Shown: positions 10,409-22,859, numbered from the stretch's first letter. The stretch is DNA of 64,000 nucleotides from Procambarus clarkii (GCF_040958095.1 NC_091172.1:25496562-25560561), one strand, 5' to 3'. The notes: generated by a model from the letters alone, not told the origin. Made by a program: numbers and translations.

Positions 10409-10649
10409 CACTGTTAGCGTATATCCGTCTTGGTGTGTTTCTGAGACAAGGCTCAAGTGAAGGGTGAAGAATGGTGTTTTTATTGCTAGACTCTCGCAGT
10501 CTGGCTGAGTCGAGCATAAAGAAGCACAAGGCTTCATGACTGAGGGTGATCGGCTGTTCTGGGACACTGCTGCTTTGATAGTGCCAGCGAGGGGTGAGCT
10601 CAATGGAATAATGAACATACAGTGTCGTGATAGCGTCTTATAAATGCAG

Positions 10650-10806
10650 GGACGGAAGGGAACTATCAGGGGGAAAGCGCCAAGGTCAGGATATGGATTT
10701 GGGATGGGACGGGGTAAAAGGAACAGTGTCCAACCACTTGTGGACGGTCAGGGATTGAACCCCGACATGCATGAAGCGAGACCGTAGCTCTACCGTCCAG
10801 CCCAAG
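10650..10806 (-). repeat. tRNA-headed SINE (family 2)
   Basis: A reverse copy of the 3893-4052 element, more complete at the head: the minus strand shows a GGTAGAGC A-box-like motif and the B-box-like GGGTTCAATCCC. Confidence 0.75.
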
Positions 10807-11102
10807 TGATTGGGCGTATAAATGTAGGAGAAAATCCAGATGATTCAGCAGTTGAAAATGTAAACTTATATGAGTAACAGGTGTGAAGGGAAGCACTTGA
10901 GTGGAAGCCTAGGGGGAAGGGGGGGGGAAGAGGAATGACCTCAAAGAGGCGATGGTCGAGGCTAACTACGGCCATAGTTTGAAGAATTACTACGATATGA
11001 AGCAAGAGGGTTGAGAGTAGTAGTAATAGGCAGTTAACCGAAGTGCGGGGGGCCAAGGAGCTGAAGCTCGATCTGTAAGCAGGTATAGCTGAGTAAACAG
11101 AC

Positions 11103-11130
<28 letters not shown>
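11103..11130. repeat. (CA)n microsatellite
   Basis: A short pure CA tract immediately 5' of the + strand LINE fragment. Confidence 0.95.
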
Positions 11131-11133
<3 letters not shown>

Positions 11134-11139
11134 GAGACA

Positions 11140-11500
11140 CACTGGAAAACAGAAGAGTTAGGGGAACATGATCATCACATACAAGATTCTCACAGGAATT
11201 GATAGGGTAGATAGACAGACTATTAAACTCAAGGGGGCACACGCACTAGGAGACACAGGTGGAAACTGAGTGCCCAAATGAGCCATAGAGACGTTAGAAA
11301 TTTTAGTGTCAGAGTAGTTGACAAATAGAATGCATTAGGCAGTGATGTGGTGGAGGCTGACTCCATACACAGTTTCAAGTGTAGATATGATAGAGCCCAA
11401 TAGGCTCAGGAATCTGTACACCTGTTGATTGACGGTTGAGAGGCCGGACCAAAGAGCCAGAGCTCAACCCCCGCAAGCACAACTAGTTGAGTACACAAAG
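11140..11500 (+). pseudogene. 5'-truncated LINE, C-terminus and 3' UTR
   Basis: Homologous, in the opposite orientation, to the last third of the 15.8-18.0 and 41-43 kb LINEs: TAGACAAATAGAATGCATTAGG corresponds to their VDKWNALG region with a stop introduced. It ends in GTTGAGTACACA after the stop region. A CA tract lies just upstream at 11103-11130. Confidence 0.8.
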
Positions 11501-12123
11501 GGAAGCATCTCTATAATTTCTTAGGCACTTAAGAAGCAAATGTTAGTGGAGGAAGTGTTGAAACATTCATTGACGAACTTAATGGGTGGTTACCCCTCAC
11601 CTTCTGCTCCACCCCTTCCCTCCCTCCCTCCCTCTCTCCCTCTCTCTCTCCCTCCCTCCCTCACCAATCATCAACATCACCAACAACCTCATAATAGCCT
11701 CTAAGGTCGCCGCGGTCAGTGTTGGTGCATTTTTTTTCATTTGAGTGGGATAAAATAATGATATTTGAGGAGTGTTGGTGAGGTATATAGTGATTGTTAA
11801 TAGGTGATGGTGAGCGTTGATGAGTTATGATGGTGTTAGTGAGGCCGTGATGAGGCCCACACCGACCCGGGAACACCATAGTCTGGTACATGTACCCAAC
11901 TCCCAAGTCAACTCTCAAGTCAACTCTTAAGTCAACTCTCAAGTCAAGTCAATAAAAAAGTACACACAATATTTTCAGGAAGAGGAACTCTCTCGCCGCG
12001 ATAACAGGTGATAACAAGACGGCGGCGGCGGCGGAGACGGACGAGAGACGCCCCTGGGAATTATACCCAAATTACCCAGATCAGAAACTCGAGCCTTTAA
12101 CATGTGGTAATTCTTGCCAGGGT
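11501..12123. other. No gene recognised
   Basis: Contains a CCCT-rich run (11615-11660), a TGATGG-rich imperfect repeat (11750-11845), a CAACTCTCAAGT tandem repeat (11905-11950) and a GGC run (12020-12034). Confidence 0.45.
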
Positions 12124-13008
<885 letters not shown>

Positions 13009-13627
13009 GGGGCCCCCAGAGTCACGTGGACCACTGAGACTCACAGGCCGGGACCCCCACAGTCACGTGGACCACTGAGACTCACAGGCCGGGGCCCCCA
13101 GAATCACGTGGACCACTGAGACTCACAGCCCGGGGCCCCCAGAGTCACGTGGACCACTGAGACTCACAGCCCGGGGCCCCCAGAGTCACGTGGACCACTG
13201 AGACTCACAGCCCGGGGCCCCCAGAGTCACGTGGACCACTGAGACTCACAGCCCGGGGCCCCCAGAATCATGTGGACCACTGAGACTCACAGGCCGGGGC
13301 CCCCAGAATCACGTGGACCACTGAGACTCACAGCCCGGGGCCCCCAGAGGCACGTGGACCACTGAGACTCACAGGCCGGGGCCCCCAGAATCACGTGGAC
13401 CACTGAGACTCACAGCCCGGGGCCCCCAGAGTCACGTGGACCACTGAGACTCACAGCCCGGGGCCCCCAGAGTCACGTGGACCACTGAGACTCACAGCCC
13501 GGGGCCCCCAGAGTCACGTGGACCACTGAGACTCACAGCCCGGGGCCCCCAGAGTCACGTGGACCACTGAGACTCACAGCCCGGGGCCCCCAGAATCACG
13601 TGGACCACTGAGACTCACGGGTCGGGC
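13009..13627. repeat. 41-bp minisatellite, 15 copies, with CACGTG in 14 units
   Basis: Units of TCACGTGGACCACTGAGACT plus a CACAGCCCGGGGCCCCCAGA segment repeat every 41 bases. The GTCACGTGG start recurs from 13021 to 13595 (14 intervals of 41) with no indels. The site at 13267 reads CATGTGG and the other 14 carry the palindrome CACGTG, an E-box core. Confidence 0.96.
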
Positions 13628-13864
13628 CATTAACGTCAGATGTTGATTAGCATTCGAGAAACAAGAGTCAGGAAATTGTCTTGATCAAACAAGCTGTTGT
13701 CGCAGAGAATCAGTCACGTCTTATATCACCCGTCTCATCTCCTCAACTTACAGCTTGTGTAAACAAATAAAGCTTGAGCAACCAACCCTCAAGCTGAAGG
13801 AGCTTCAGTAAACTCTCAACCAACACAAGAAACTTTCTCCACATATAAATATTATAGTTTATAG

Positions 13865-14030
13865 AGTAGCGTCGGGTTCGTTCTCGACTTACACTAGGGA
13901 ATTCCCGGTTCGAATCCCAGGCGGGGCAGAGATGGTTGGGCGCGTTTAGTATCACCTAATGCACCTCTTCACCTAGCACTAAAGCGGTACCGAGGAGTCA
14001 CCTTGTTGTGTGCTTGTATCCTGGGGAGAG
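13865..14030 (+). repeat. Decayed tRNA-headed SINE
   Basis: A B-box-like CCGGTTCGAATCCCAGG is followed by a degenerate body including CACCTAGCACTAAAGCGGTA, parallel to the CACCTAGCAGTAAAT segment of other SINEs here. Confidence 0.6.
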
Positions 14031-14067
14031 TCAGTATAGTTCCACCTTTGAGGGGACGGGGACCTCC

Positions 14068-15386
14068 ATATACAACCTGTCCTCTTAAAAATAACGTCGC
14101 TTTTGGCCTTTTACCCGTATGGCCGAAAGTGGACGTAATTTGAAAATGAAAATAAATTTTGGATTTTTTTTCAACAACAGTAAGTTAAGGGTCCTCTGAT
14201 AGGTTAGGTGGGCAGGAAATTCTCATAAAGTTTCAAATTTGTATGAAAAATGTTAACTGAAAGTTTCCTCTTCTAACTTGTCCGAGTAAGCCGGACGACT
14301 CAAACAGAAAACGGAACAGTACGTCACTTTTGTGAGCCGATTTCATTTCAAATTACGTCCAAATTTGGCCATAACGCGCATACGGGTGAAAACCGATGTA
14401 ACACCCGTGACCTCCCCCCCCCTTAGAGTTCACACCCGGGGAAGCCTTCTCCAAGAGGTCAGCCCAGATGACCTCCGGTTTATCTTGTATATTGATTAAA
14501 AATTCCTGGGTTAGTCTTAGTCAGCATAGTTTCAAGTATGTAATATTTCATGCAAGGAAATTAGACTCCAGATTCTTATGTGTAAACATCCCTGGATCTC
14601 CCCCTTTTTGGCCAGGTCAGAGGTCAGTCACATGTAATTAATAACTCCTCTCTTGAAGAGTGTATGGTGAATGTCAAACAAGCTTTTTGAAATATTTCTT
14701 GAGTGTACACTCTTGGTGGGTAGCAACAGCAGATCTCCCCCTCCCCCTGTGGGGGTTGTATATAGAGGGCCTGTAGGAACATAGGAGAGGAGAGTGCGGT
14801 ACACCGGGATCGAGAGCGGGTCTGTGAAGAACATCTCAGCCCGGGAGAGACAGAGGTCTTAAGGTAATGTGTGTGATCTCTGAGGTTTTGTTCCATGTCC
14901 AAATTTCTTAACTTTTTGCCAGTGTTAGAATAGGATTTATAATTGGTGATTGACATAATTTTGGTCTCAATAAACTTACGTGAAATTTCCCGTCTGTGTC
15001 AATTGTTGAATCCTCTTAGCCTTTTGGATATAGTGGCTGACAACCGTTTTCATAATTAATGACAGTCATAGAAGTACTCTCCAAGTCAAGCAATGTTTCT
15101 TGCCTCGTTGCTTGATATAGTTTCAATGGTCAAAGGCAGATGGTGGCAGCGTATTTAATCCTTGTGTTAGCATTTCCTTATTGGCAGTGTACCTTTGGTT
15201 CCGGTGTAACCATCATATGTCAGCTCATAACAGTGTTATCAAGTGCAACCGATGAGGAAGTGTTACTCAGGATAAGTAGTGTTCCATTATAGTGGTGTTC
15301 CATCATTATAGTGGTACATTTTAGGGTGGGGTTACAATAGAGCGGTGTTACACCGACGTTATTTTTAAGAGGACGGGTTGCCATAT
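14068..15386. mobile_element. Nested inverted-repeat (MITE-like) element
   Basis: The left end 14068-14098 and right end 15355-15386 are inverted repeats of about 31 bp with few mismatches, sharing CCTCTTAAAAATAACGTC. Just inside the left end, 14105-14152 and 14341-14397 form a second imperfect inverted repeat sharing GGACGTAATTTGAAA and ACCCGTAT. No transposase was recognised between the ends; frames at 14624-14956 show no known motif. It may be one non-autonomous DNA transposon, or two fragments of a foldback family in opposite orientation. Confidence 0.6.
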
Positions 15387-15454
15387 AAGCCTAACATTTA
15401 TATATATACTGACTGCCTGTCCCCCCCGACACAATGAAGTATTATTGTTAATAC

Positions 15455-15502
15455 TATTATTATTATTTTTACTATTATTATTATTATTATTATTATTATT
15501 CG
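15455..15502. repeat. (ATT)n microsatellite
   Basis: ATT repeat with a few interruptions. Confidence 0.9.
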
Positions 15503-15537
15503 TTTTAAGTTATCACCCCCCCCCCACTACCCTCCAA

Positions 15538-15660
15538 GGTGGAACCAGGAAGTCGCCCACAACAGCTGCCTTTCTCTTGGGTACCTATTTACCGCTAGGT
15601 GAACAGGTAAATCAGGTGAAAGGAAACGTGCCTAACCATTTCTGTCCCAGCAAGGAATAT
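15538..15660 (-). repeat. Decayed SINE body
   Basis: CACAACAGCTGCC and TACCTATTTACCGCTAGGTG match, in reverse, the SINE family 1 body. The head is degenerate. Confidence 0.6.
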
Positions 15661-15808
15661 AGGTTTTTTGTCTTCATATTTCACCAACATTACAAACATT
15701 TATGGTGGCTAACACTGTGACATAGCTTGACCTCCTGTGGTCAACATGACTGTTGCAGTTAGCGCTTTAACCTGTTTATGGAGGACTGAAGACAATCTAT
15801 GGCTAGCA

Positions 15809-17990
15809 CTGTGTACTCACCTGGTTGTGCTTGCGGGGGTTGAGCTCTGGCTCTTTGGTCCCGACTTCAACCGTCAGTCAACAGGTGTACAGATTCCTGA
15901 GCCTATTGGGCTCTATCATATCTACATTTGAAACTGTGTATGGAGTCAGCCTCCACCACATCACTGCCTAATGCATTCCATTTGTCAACCACTCTGACAC
16001 TAAAAAAGTTCTTTCTAATATCTCTGTGGCTCATTTGGGCACTCAGTTTCCACCTGTGTCCCCTAGTGCGTGTGCCCCTTGTGTTAAATAGCCTGTCTTT
16101 ATCTACCCTATCGATTCCCTTGAGAATCTTGAATGTGGTGATCATGTCCCCCCCCTAACTCTTCTTTCTTCCAGCGAAGTGAGGTTTAATTGCCGTAGTC
16201 TCTCCTCGTAGCTCATACCTCTCAGCTCGGGTACTAGTCGGGTGGCAAACCTTTGAACCTTTTCCAGTTTAGTCTTATCCTTGACTAGATATGGACTCCA
16301 TGCTGGGGCTGCATACTCCAGGATTGCCCTGGCATATGTGGTATACAAAGTTCTGAGTGATTCCTTACACAAGTTTCTGAATGCCGTTCTTATGTTGGCC
16401 AGCCTGGCATATGCCGCTGATGTTATCCTCTTGATATGGGCTGCAGGGGACAGGTCTGGCGTGATATCAACCCCCAAGTCTTTTTCTCTCTCTGACTCTT
16501 GAACAATTTCATCTCCCAGATGATACCTTGTATCTGGCTCCCTACACCTATCTTCATTACATTACATTAGCTTGGGTTAAACTCTAACAACCATTTCTTC
16601 GACCATTCCTTCAACTTTGTCACCTGGTCGTAGAATTCTATTAAGCCTGTCAGGCAAGATTTACCCTCCCTGAACCCATGTTGTCGATTTGTCACGAAGT
16701 CTCTTCTCTCCAGATGTGTTACCAGGTTTTTTCTCACGATCTTCTCCGTCACCTTGCATGGTATACAAGTCAAGGACACTGGCCTGTAGTTCAGTGTCTC
16801 TTGCCTGTCGCCCTTTTTGTATATTGGGACCACATTCGCCGTCTTCCAGATTTCTGGTAGGTCTCCCGTCTCCAGGGACGTACTATACACTATGGAGAGT
16901 GGTAAGCAAAGTGCCTCTGCACACTCTTTCAGTACCCATGGCGAGATCCCGTCTGGACCAACAGCCTTTCTAACATCCAGATCCAGCAAGTGTCTCTTGA
17001 CCTCCTCTCTCGCAATTTTGAACCCTTCCAAGCCCGCCTAGTTTACTTCCCTTTCTCTTAGCACAGTGACCTCACCTTGTTCTATTGTGAAGACCTCCTG
17101 GAACCTCTTGTTGAGTTCTTCACACACCTCTTTGTCATTCTCTGTATACCTGTCCTCGCCTGTTCTAAGTTTCAATACCTGTTCTTTCACTGTTGTTTTC
17201 CTTCTGATGTGACTGTGGAGTAGCATTGGTTCGGTCTTGGCTTTGTTTTCTATATCATTTTTATAATTTTTCTCTACTTCTCTTCTCACCCTAACATACT
17301 CATTCCTGGTTCTCTGGTATCTCTCTCTGCTCTCTGGTGTTCTGTTATTCCGGAAGTTCCTCCACGCCCTTTTGTTCAGTCCCTTTGCTTCCATACATGC
17401 CCTATTATACCATGGATTCTTCTTTTGCTTCTCGGATTTTTCCCTTTGGGCCGGGATGAACCTGTTTACTGCCTCCTGACACTTTTGGGTGACATAGTCT
17501 ATCATATCTTGTGCAGACTTGTCTCTGAGGTCTGTGTCCCAAGGTATTTCCCTTAGGAAACTTCTCATCTCCTCATAATTCCCTTTTCGGTATGCCTGCC
17601 TTTTGTTTCCTAGTTCTTTTGTGGCGGAGATAATTCCTAGCTCTTCCAGGTACTCAAAGTTCAATACACTGTGGTCACTCATTCCCAAGGGTGCTTCCAT
17701 CTTAACTTCCCTTATATCTCACTCATTTAGGGTAAATATCAGATCGAGCATGGCTGGTTCATCTTCTCCTCTCATTCTTGTTGGTTTCTTGATGTGCTGG
17801 CTTAGAAAGTGTCTTGTTGCCACGTCCAGCAGCTTAGCTCTCCATGTTTCTGGTCCTCCATGTGGGTCTCTGTTCTCCCAACCTATCTTCCCGTGGTTGA
17901 AGTCTTCCATGATTAGTAGTCCAGATCCATTCCTGCTAGCAATAGAAGCTGCTCTCTCTATTATGTTAATGGTGGCCATGTTGTTTCTAT

Positions 17991-17992
<2 letters not shown>
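15809..17992 (-). pseudogene. CR1/Jockey-like LINE with deleted RT core
   Basis: A near neighbour of the 41-43 kb LINE, and the longer one at the 5' end. It includes part of the endonuclease domain (a G-L-L-I-M-E-D-F-N-H-G stretch near 17900 and the later M-S-D-H motif). Breaks seen relative to the other copy: a TGG to TGA stop near 17720, a stop near 17037, an in-frame loss of about 127 codons (about 381 bp) near 16612 that removes the DTVPHKR, GVPQGS and FADD motifs, a stop near 16570, and a longer C run at 16147-16155 that shifts frame. The 3' end (15809) has GTACTCACCTGGTTGTGC, the shared LINE end. The 5' end abuts a (GT)n tract. It cannot encode an active reverse transcriptase. Confidence 0.88.

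Positions 17993-18054
<62 letters not shown>
17993..18054. repeat. (GT)n microsatellite at LINE 5' junction
   Basis: 62 bp of pure GT directly bordering the truncated 5' end of the minus-strand LINE, so it is (CA)n in LINE sense. Confidence 0.96.
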
Positions 18055-18055
<1 letters not shown>

Positions 18056-18299
18056 ATTGCAAGATCAAACCACATCCTGCAATCCCCGAAGGCGCGTGCC
18101 CCCACGCTCTGCAGATCATCTTGCAGCTTTCGTGTGGAAATTGCAAGTTCATTTACATATGTTTACTCCTGAGTGATGGATCAACAGCGTTTTGTACTTT
18201 ATATTTAGAACATGAAGCTCTCTCATTCAGTCTATTTAAGGTCACTGGCTTTGTCAAGGACTGCTCCTGCCTGCGTACTCTCCCTTCAGTACTTACCTA

Positions 18300-18720
18300 T
18301 TAGTGGCTCTGACGAAGTGATGTCTAGCTCTTCATGGGGGACCCGCCTGCCAGCCATGTTGTTCCTGTTATCATATAATTGATCCATTTTGACGTTTAAA
18401 TTTGTGATAAATCTGGTCTTATAGTTGTGGACGGAGGTGGCTTCCACAACTTCTTGCTGCACTTTACATTTGCGTTTACCTATCACAGCTCACAAGGAGA
18501 CAAGTTTATTTCTTAGAAGTAGTTCTGTTCTGGTTCCCTGACGCCTGCTGCTAACTGCTCCACAATGTCTGTCTTTCTACCTAACGATGCAATTTTCCTT
18601 CACTATTTTCTTTCCTCAGTCCATTCCACTTGCTTGTCACCTATAATTTTAAGGTAAACTTCTGCATGTCCATCTGGCTCGTGTGCTCTTAGGGGTAACC
18701 GTCTGGTGGTTTTCTCCAGG
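18300..18720 (-). pseudogene. Decayed LINE C-terminal fragment
   Basis: Minus-strand residues V-Q-Q-E-V-V-E-A-T-S-V-H-N-Y-K match the E-A-x-S-I-H-S-F-K region near the end of CR1-like LINE proteins. It is a different subfamily from the 15.8 and 41 kb copies and has lost its frame. Confidence 0.55.
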
Positions 18721-19149
18721 AGGAAAACCGGTTGTCACTATGTTGTTCCCTAACTCCCCTTGCCACTTCGGGGGGGGGGGGGGATAGGGTGTTTATGTAG
18801 CTTCAGGGCACCAATCCCCCCCAGCCACAGGGCATGGCGAGAAGGCACCCCTAAGCATACCTAATACCCTATCAAACACCAACTGAAATACACATAAATG
18901 GCAGATCTCATCACAACCCACAAGAGTTAAGATGATAATAATAACACACAATAATAACATATAATATCATACACAAAATGGAAAATTCTGTTGTATTTCG
19001 TTTGTCTTATACGGGACACGGCACACGAAGGGAGAGGTGCACAGTATATCATTAAAAAAGAACTAAAGTTCAAGGCAAAACAACAAGCTGCCTAAGCGAC
19101 AGGATTGGGGACTTGGCATCGGCATACATGGAAAAAAACTATTCATAGT
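18721..19149. other. No gene recognised
   Basis: Holds a 15-base G run (18768-18782) and AT-rich sequence. No exon was recognised. Confidence 0.45.
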
Positions 19150-19184
19150 GGAAGCTCCTAACAGGGCCCCTGTTAGGAGCTTCC
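19150..19184. repeat. Perfect 35-nt palindrome
   Basis: GGAAGCTCCTAACAGGG and its exact complement flank a single central C, giving 17-bp arms. CTAACAG repeats again just downstream (19184-19207). Confidence 0.9.
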
Positions 19185-19789
19185 CTAACAGTTATCCCTT
19201 CCTAACAGGGAGGGATATCGTGTATGCGCATGGGGGGGGGTCCCTCCGGCCGCCGCCTTACCCACTCGTGGGCTCCGGCCAGGCCATCGACCCTCTTTTT
19301 TACGCATGCTTCTTGAAATCCTGCATGTTGCTATCATGTATCCACTACTTTTATTTTCCACTGATGTTAAGTTAAACCCTCTTAGCCTGTCTGTCCTCTT
19401 AGCTTGCAAAATATATACAGTGCATAGTGATTATTAACTGACAATAAGATAAAAAAAATATTTTAAAGTGTATAGATTCGTACGCTAATGTCCTGTAAAA
19501 GTGTTAAAAACTGGACGCTTTTCACATTGTGAGAAGTCTCTATAGTACATCATTAGAGTTGAAAATGTATATTTGTTTGTGTTGGTGGGAAATCAGAAAT
19601 TAAAAGGAGCAGCCCCTAATTTTAATAACAAAGTTAAAGATTAAAACCATTTTTTCATTTACTATTATTAAAATAAACAAAGCTGAAAAAATAATTATAA
19701 CTAAAGCCAAAATCTGCACAAGAAAATATTTTAAAATCTTTTCTGAACTATACCGATTTCTTCTTGAGAAAATTATAAGCTATTTTTTT
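19185..19789. other. AT-rich spacer, no gene recognised
   Basis: A G run at 19231-19239, then AT-rich sequence without recognisable coding or repeat similarity. Confidence 0.4.
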
Positions 19790-20470
19790 GTTTAATTTTG
19801 CCCCGAGGGGTGAGTTTATTGGGCAGCGCCACTCACACCGCCATAGCAGCATGTACAACACTCCCCAATAGGAAGAAAACCCGCTTGTTTGTTCATCCTG
19901 TCACTTGTACCCCAGACTCAGCTGGGACTTGTTCTCACTCACTGGTTCTGTTCTGCATTTCCTTCCGCATCGTTCGCTCCAGTATGTTGTTATTTTTTCT
20001 GTGCAAATTTGGGACCTGGCCCTCCAGTATTTTCCATTTATATATTATATGATACCTTTTTTGTCTCTTTCGAGAGTACATTTTAAGAGCTTTTGATACG
20101 CATAATCGTATCCGTGTTTACCATATATATTCTCTGTATTCCCTCTACTTCAGCAGTCTAGCTGTAAGTACCCAACAGTACTCAAGACGGGACAACACAA
20201 GTGACTTGAAGAGTACAACCATTGTGATGGGATCCCTGGATTTGAAAGTTCTCGTAATCCATCCAATTTTCCTGACTGACGCAATATTTTGACCAGACCA
20301 CACACACTAGAAGGTGAAGGGACGACGACGTTTCGGTCCATCCTGAACCATTGACGCAATATTTGCTTGGTTATTCTCCCTAAACATAAGGTCGTCAGAC
20401 ATCATTATTCCCAAATCCTTTACATGTTGCTTTCCTACTATGGACAGATCTGATTGTGTTTAGTACCCTG
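19790..20470 (-). pseudogene. Probable decayed LINE region carrying a small insertion
   Basis: Reads like a minus-strand retroelement remnant (phrases such as the complement of ACATTTTAAGAGCTTTTGATACG and TTCCCAAATCCTTTACATG occupy places typical of LINE RT-connection regions), but no RT motif is certain. It is split at 20290-20351 by a foldback-element half. Confidence 0.35.
20290..20351 (+). mobile_element. Half copy of foldback element with 13-bp target duplication
   Basis: The 62-bp insert starts TGACCAGACCACACACACTA, includes the GGACGACGACGTTTCGGTCC motif and ends ATCCTGAACCAT. TGACGCAATATTT occurs exactly at 20277-20289 and 20352-20364, marking the insertion. Only one arm of the foldback is present. 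Confidence 0.85.
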
Positions 20471-20880
20471 TATTATTTTGAAGGTCCTCATTTGTACCAT
20501 TCCTGAAGGATTACTACGATCCTTCACCCTATAGTAGCCAGGTAGCCCAAACGGCTTAGTCCAAAAACAACCTATATCCATCCCCCATCCCCTCCCATCC
20601 TCACATACCAAGCCAACCATGGTACAATACCATAACAGCTTCTCCAAACAAGCGTAGGGTGTCTTTAATGGGATCAGACTCGGCCTGCCTCTACCGGCGT
20701 CTTAAACCAATACTTCCTCCCTGCTATCCCCCTTCCTGCTATCCCCCTCCCTGTTATCCCCCTCCCTGTCAGACCTTCGGGGGGTCTATAGCTCCACCAG
20801 CCTCTTACTTTACCTCAAGGTCCTCCTCGCGTGGACAGGTAGACAGACAGAGACGTGGTTTACTTATTAATACTGAAACT
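20471..20880. other. No gene recognised
   Basis: Contains a short TGCTATCCCCCTCC tandem repeat (20725-20770). No exon was recognised. Confidence 0.4.
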
Positions 20881-21212
20881 CTCATATCTTCACTGTTATC
20901 AGTAAAACCATCACTACCACACACAACATGGTGGACCATCACTACCACACACACAACATGGTGGACCATCACTACCACACACAACATGGTGGACCACCAC
21001 TACCACACACACAACATGGTGGACCACCACTACCACACACAACATGGTGGACCACCACTACCACACACAACATGGTGGACCACCACTACCACACACACAA
21101 CATGGTGGACCACCACTACCACACACAACATGGTGGACCATCACTACCACACACAACATGGTGGACCACCACTACCACACACACAACATGGTGGACCACC
21201 ACTACCACATAT
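20881..21212. repeat. 28/30-bp minisatellite, about 11 copies
   Basis: Units of ACCACCACTACCACACACAA plus CATGGTGG recur with two length classes (28 bp, or 30 bp with an extra AC) and a CACC/CATC variant. His/Thr-rich frames are by-products. Confidence 0.93.
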
Positions 21213-21479
21213 GATATGTATAATAGTTAATAATAGTCAGACAGAGGGTAGTTTTGAGAGGGATTGAGAAGCGTTGAATTAGACATAGAGACACCAGTAT
21301 TTTTACATAGTACCAGTATAAACATCCCGGCCAAGCAGCGTAACATTTCTGAGAAGTGCTGTGGGGAGATGTGATCTCCCACCTCCCTCCCACCTCCCTC
21401 CCACCTCCTTCTCTCCCCTCCCTCCTTCTACTCCTTCACGTCCTCCCTCCATCTTGTTCTGCTTCCCACCCTCTCCCTC

Positions 21480-21720
21480 CTGTTTTCCTTTCTGTTTATC
21501 TAAATGTATTTACTCTAAGTGGGCTTGCAGGATCGAGCACTTGCTCCTAAGCCCAGCGTCAAAAGCTGTGTTTTGTCTAACGCTTTAATCCTAACACTCC
21601 TGTTTGTTGTCATGTCTGCTTTGGAAACTATAGTATTAACGTCGTCTGTCTCTTCCTTTAGTCTATTCCGTGTGATCAGTTCCCATCCGCTAAAGAGTCA
21701 TCAATTTTAGCGGACTGAGG
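21480..21720 (-). repeat. Possible LINE 3' fragment
   Basis: GTATTTACTCTAAGTGGGCT and GCAGGATCGAGCACTTGCTC resemble sequence near 8990-9020 and 48070 next to other LINE pieces. No clear motif. Confidence 0.35.
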
Positions 21721-22415
21721 ATTCAAAACCTGTATTTTCCGATACATAAACTAACAAAATTATGTGTTAAAGTTTGGTGTGTGTAGTTAGGCCTAAATTA
21801 AGTTAGGTGTTTAGGGTCCGTTAGCACCTAGAAGCATTTTACTCTCGACTCCAACCCGTCCTCGACTCAAGTCCATTACATCCAGCGGTCGACCCCACAG
21901 ACGCATTCATAAATTTTAACTTGCTGTTCATTCAAAACGGGAATTTTCTAAAATATAAATTAATATTATAGTATATTAGCATATTCTGCAAATATAGGCA
22001 TAGGTTAGATTAGGTTAGGTGTTTAGGTTCTGTTGGCGATTATTTGTATTTGTAGTACGTGGGTGAAGCATTTACAGCGTTGTGGTTCAAACAAAAGCTA
22101 TCAGCGAAGCACTTGTTCCGGAAGTGTTCGAACGTCATCAGTTGTGTGAAAACCGTTTTTCATTCATAAACAGGGGGTTTGGCGGGTGGATGGAATCACT
22201 TTTGGGTCTTTGTTTGGAGGACAGGCTGTCGAAGCTCACCTCTTGAGTTCGAAGCTCAACCTAGATAAGTGGTCTACCTGCGCACTCTACATACACATAG
22301 ACACCAACCCACACAGTTAAGAATAAAGGTGTTTACCTTTTTAGTAAAAAAGGTCACTATAGGGAGGGGGAAGTGGGGGGGAGAGGTAAAGTAAAAATGT
22401 AAAAAGCCGCTAGAG
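21721..22415. other. No gene recognised
   Basis: AT-rich, with the GGTTAGGTGTTTAGG phrase twice (about 21800 and 22012), so it contains diverged duplicate repeat pieces. Confidence 0.4.
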
Positions 22416-22419
22416 GGGG

Positions 22420-22520
22420 GAGGGGGCTGCGGCTTCCTGCACGAGGAAATATGCCCAGACATCTCGCCCTGTCTGGGAATCGAACGCTGGAACAATAGTT
22501 TGCCAGCTGACTGCACTCGA
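22420..22520 (-). repeat. Possible SINE head fragment
   Basis: CTGTCTGGGAATCGAACGCT resembles the complement of a tRNA B box with flanking arms, next to a GCGGCTTCCTGCACG phrase. Confidence 0.4.
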
Positions 22521-22816
22521 CGTTATGGATTCTTCAGTGTTGGAAACCTGGCGAATGCGCTGGCCGCAACGTACACTATCACTACCTGTGTATCTGCTCA
22601 CCGCTACACACCTGTGTCTCTCACCGCTACACATATGTCGCACACCACTACACACCTGTCCCACACTCTGATGAAGTCTGGTTAAGTAGTAAGGTCATTC
22701 TTTCTCTGATAACTTGATTATGAAGCAGCTGGCAAGTTCATATATCACGTGGATATAACAGTGACAATGTAAATACTGGTCCTGTATGCACATATATCCT
22801 GTATTTCATGTATGTA

Positions 22817-22859
22817 TATAGTATAAACGATATAGTATATCGTTTATACTATATACATT
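22817..22859. repeat. AT-rich palindrome
   Basis: TATATAGTATAAACGATA is followed after a 5-nt centre by its complement. Simple inverted duplication. Confidence 0.8.

Noticed and set aside
20659..21267. 202-residue His/Thr/Trp-rich frame
   Set aside because: It is made mainly of the 28/30-bp minisatellite, and its repeat lengths change frame between units.
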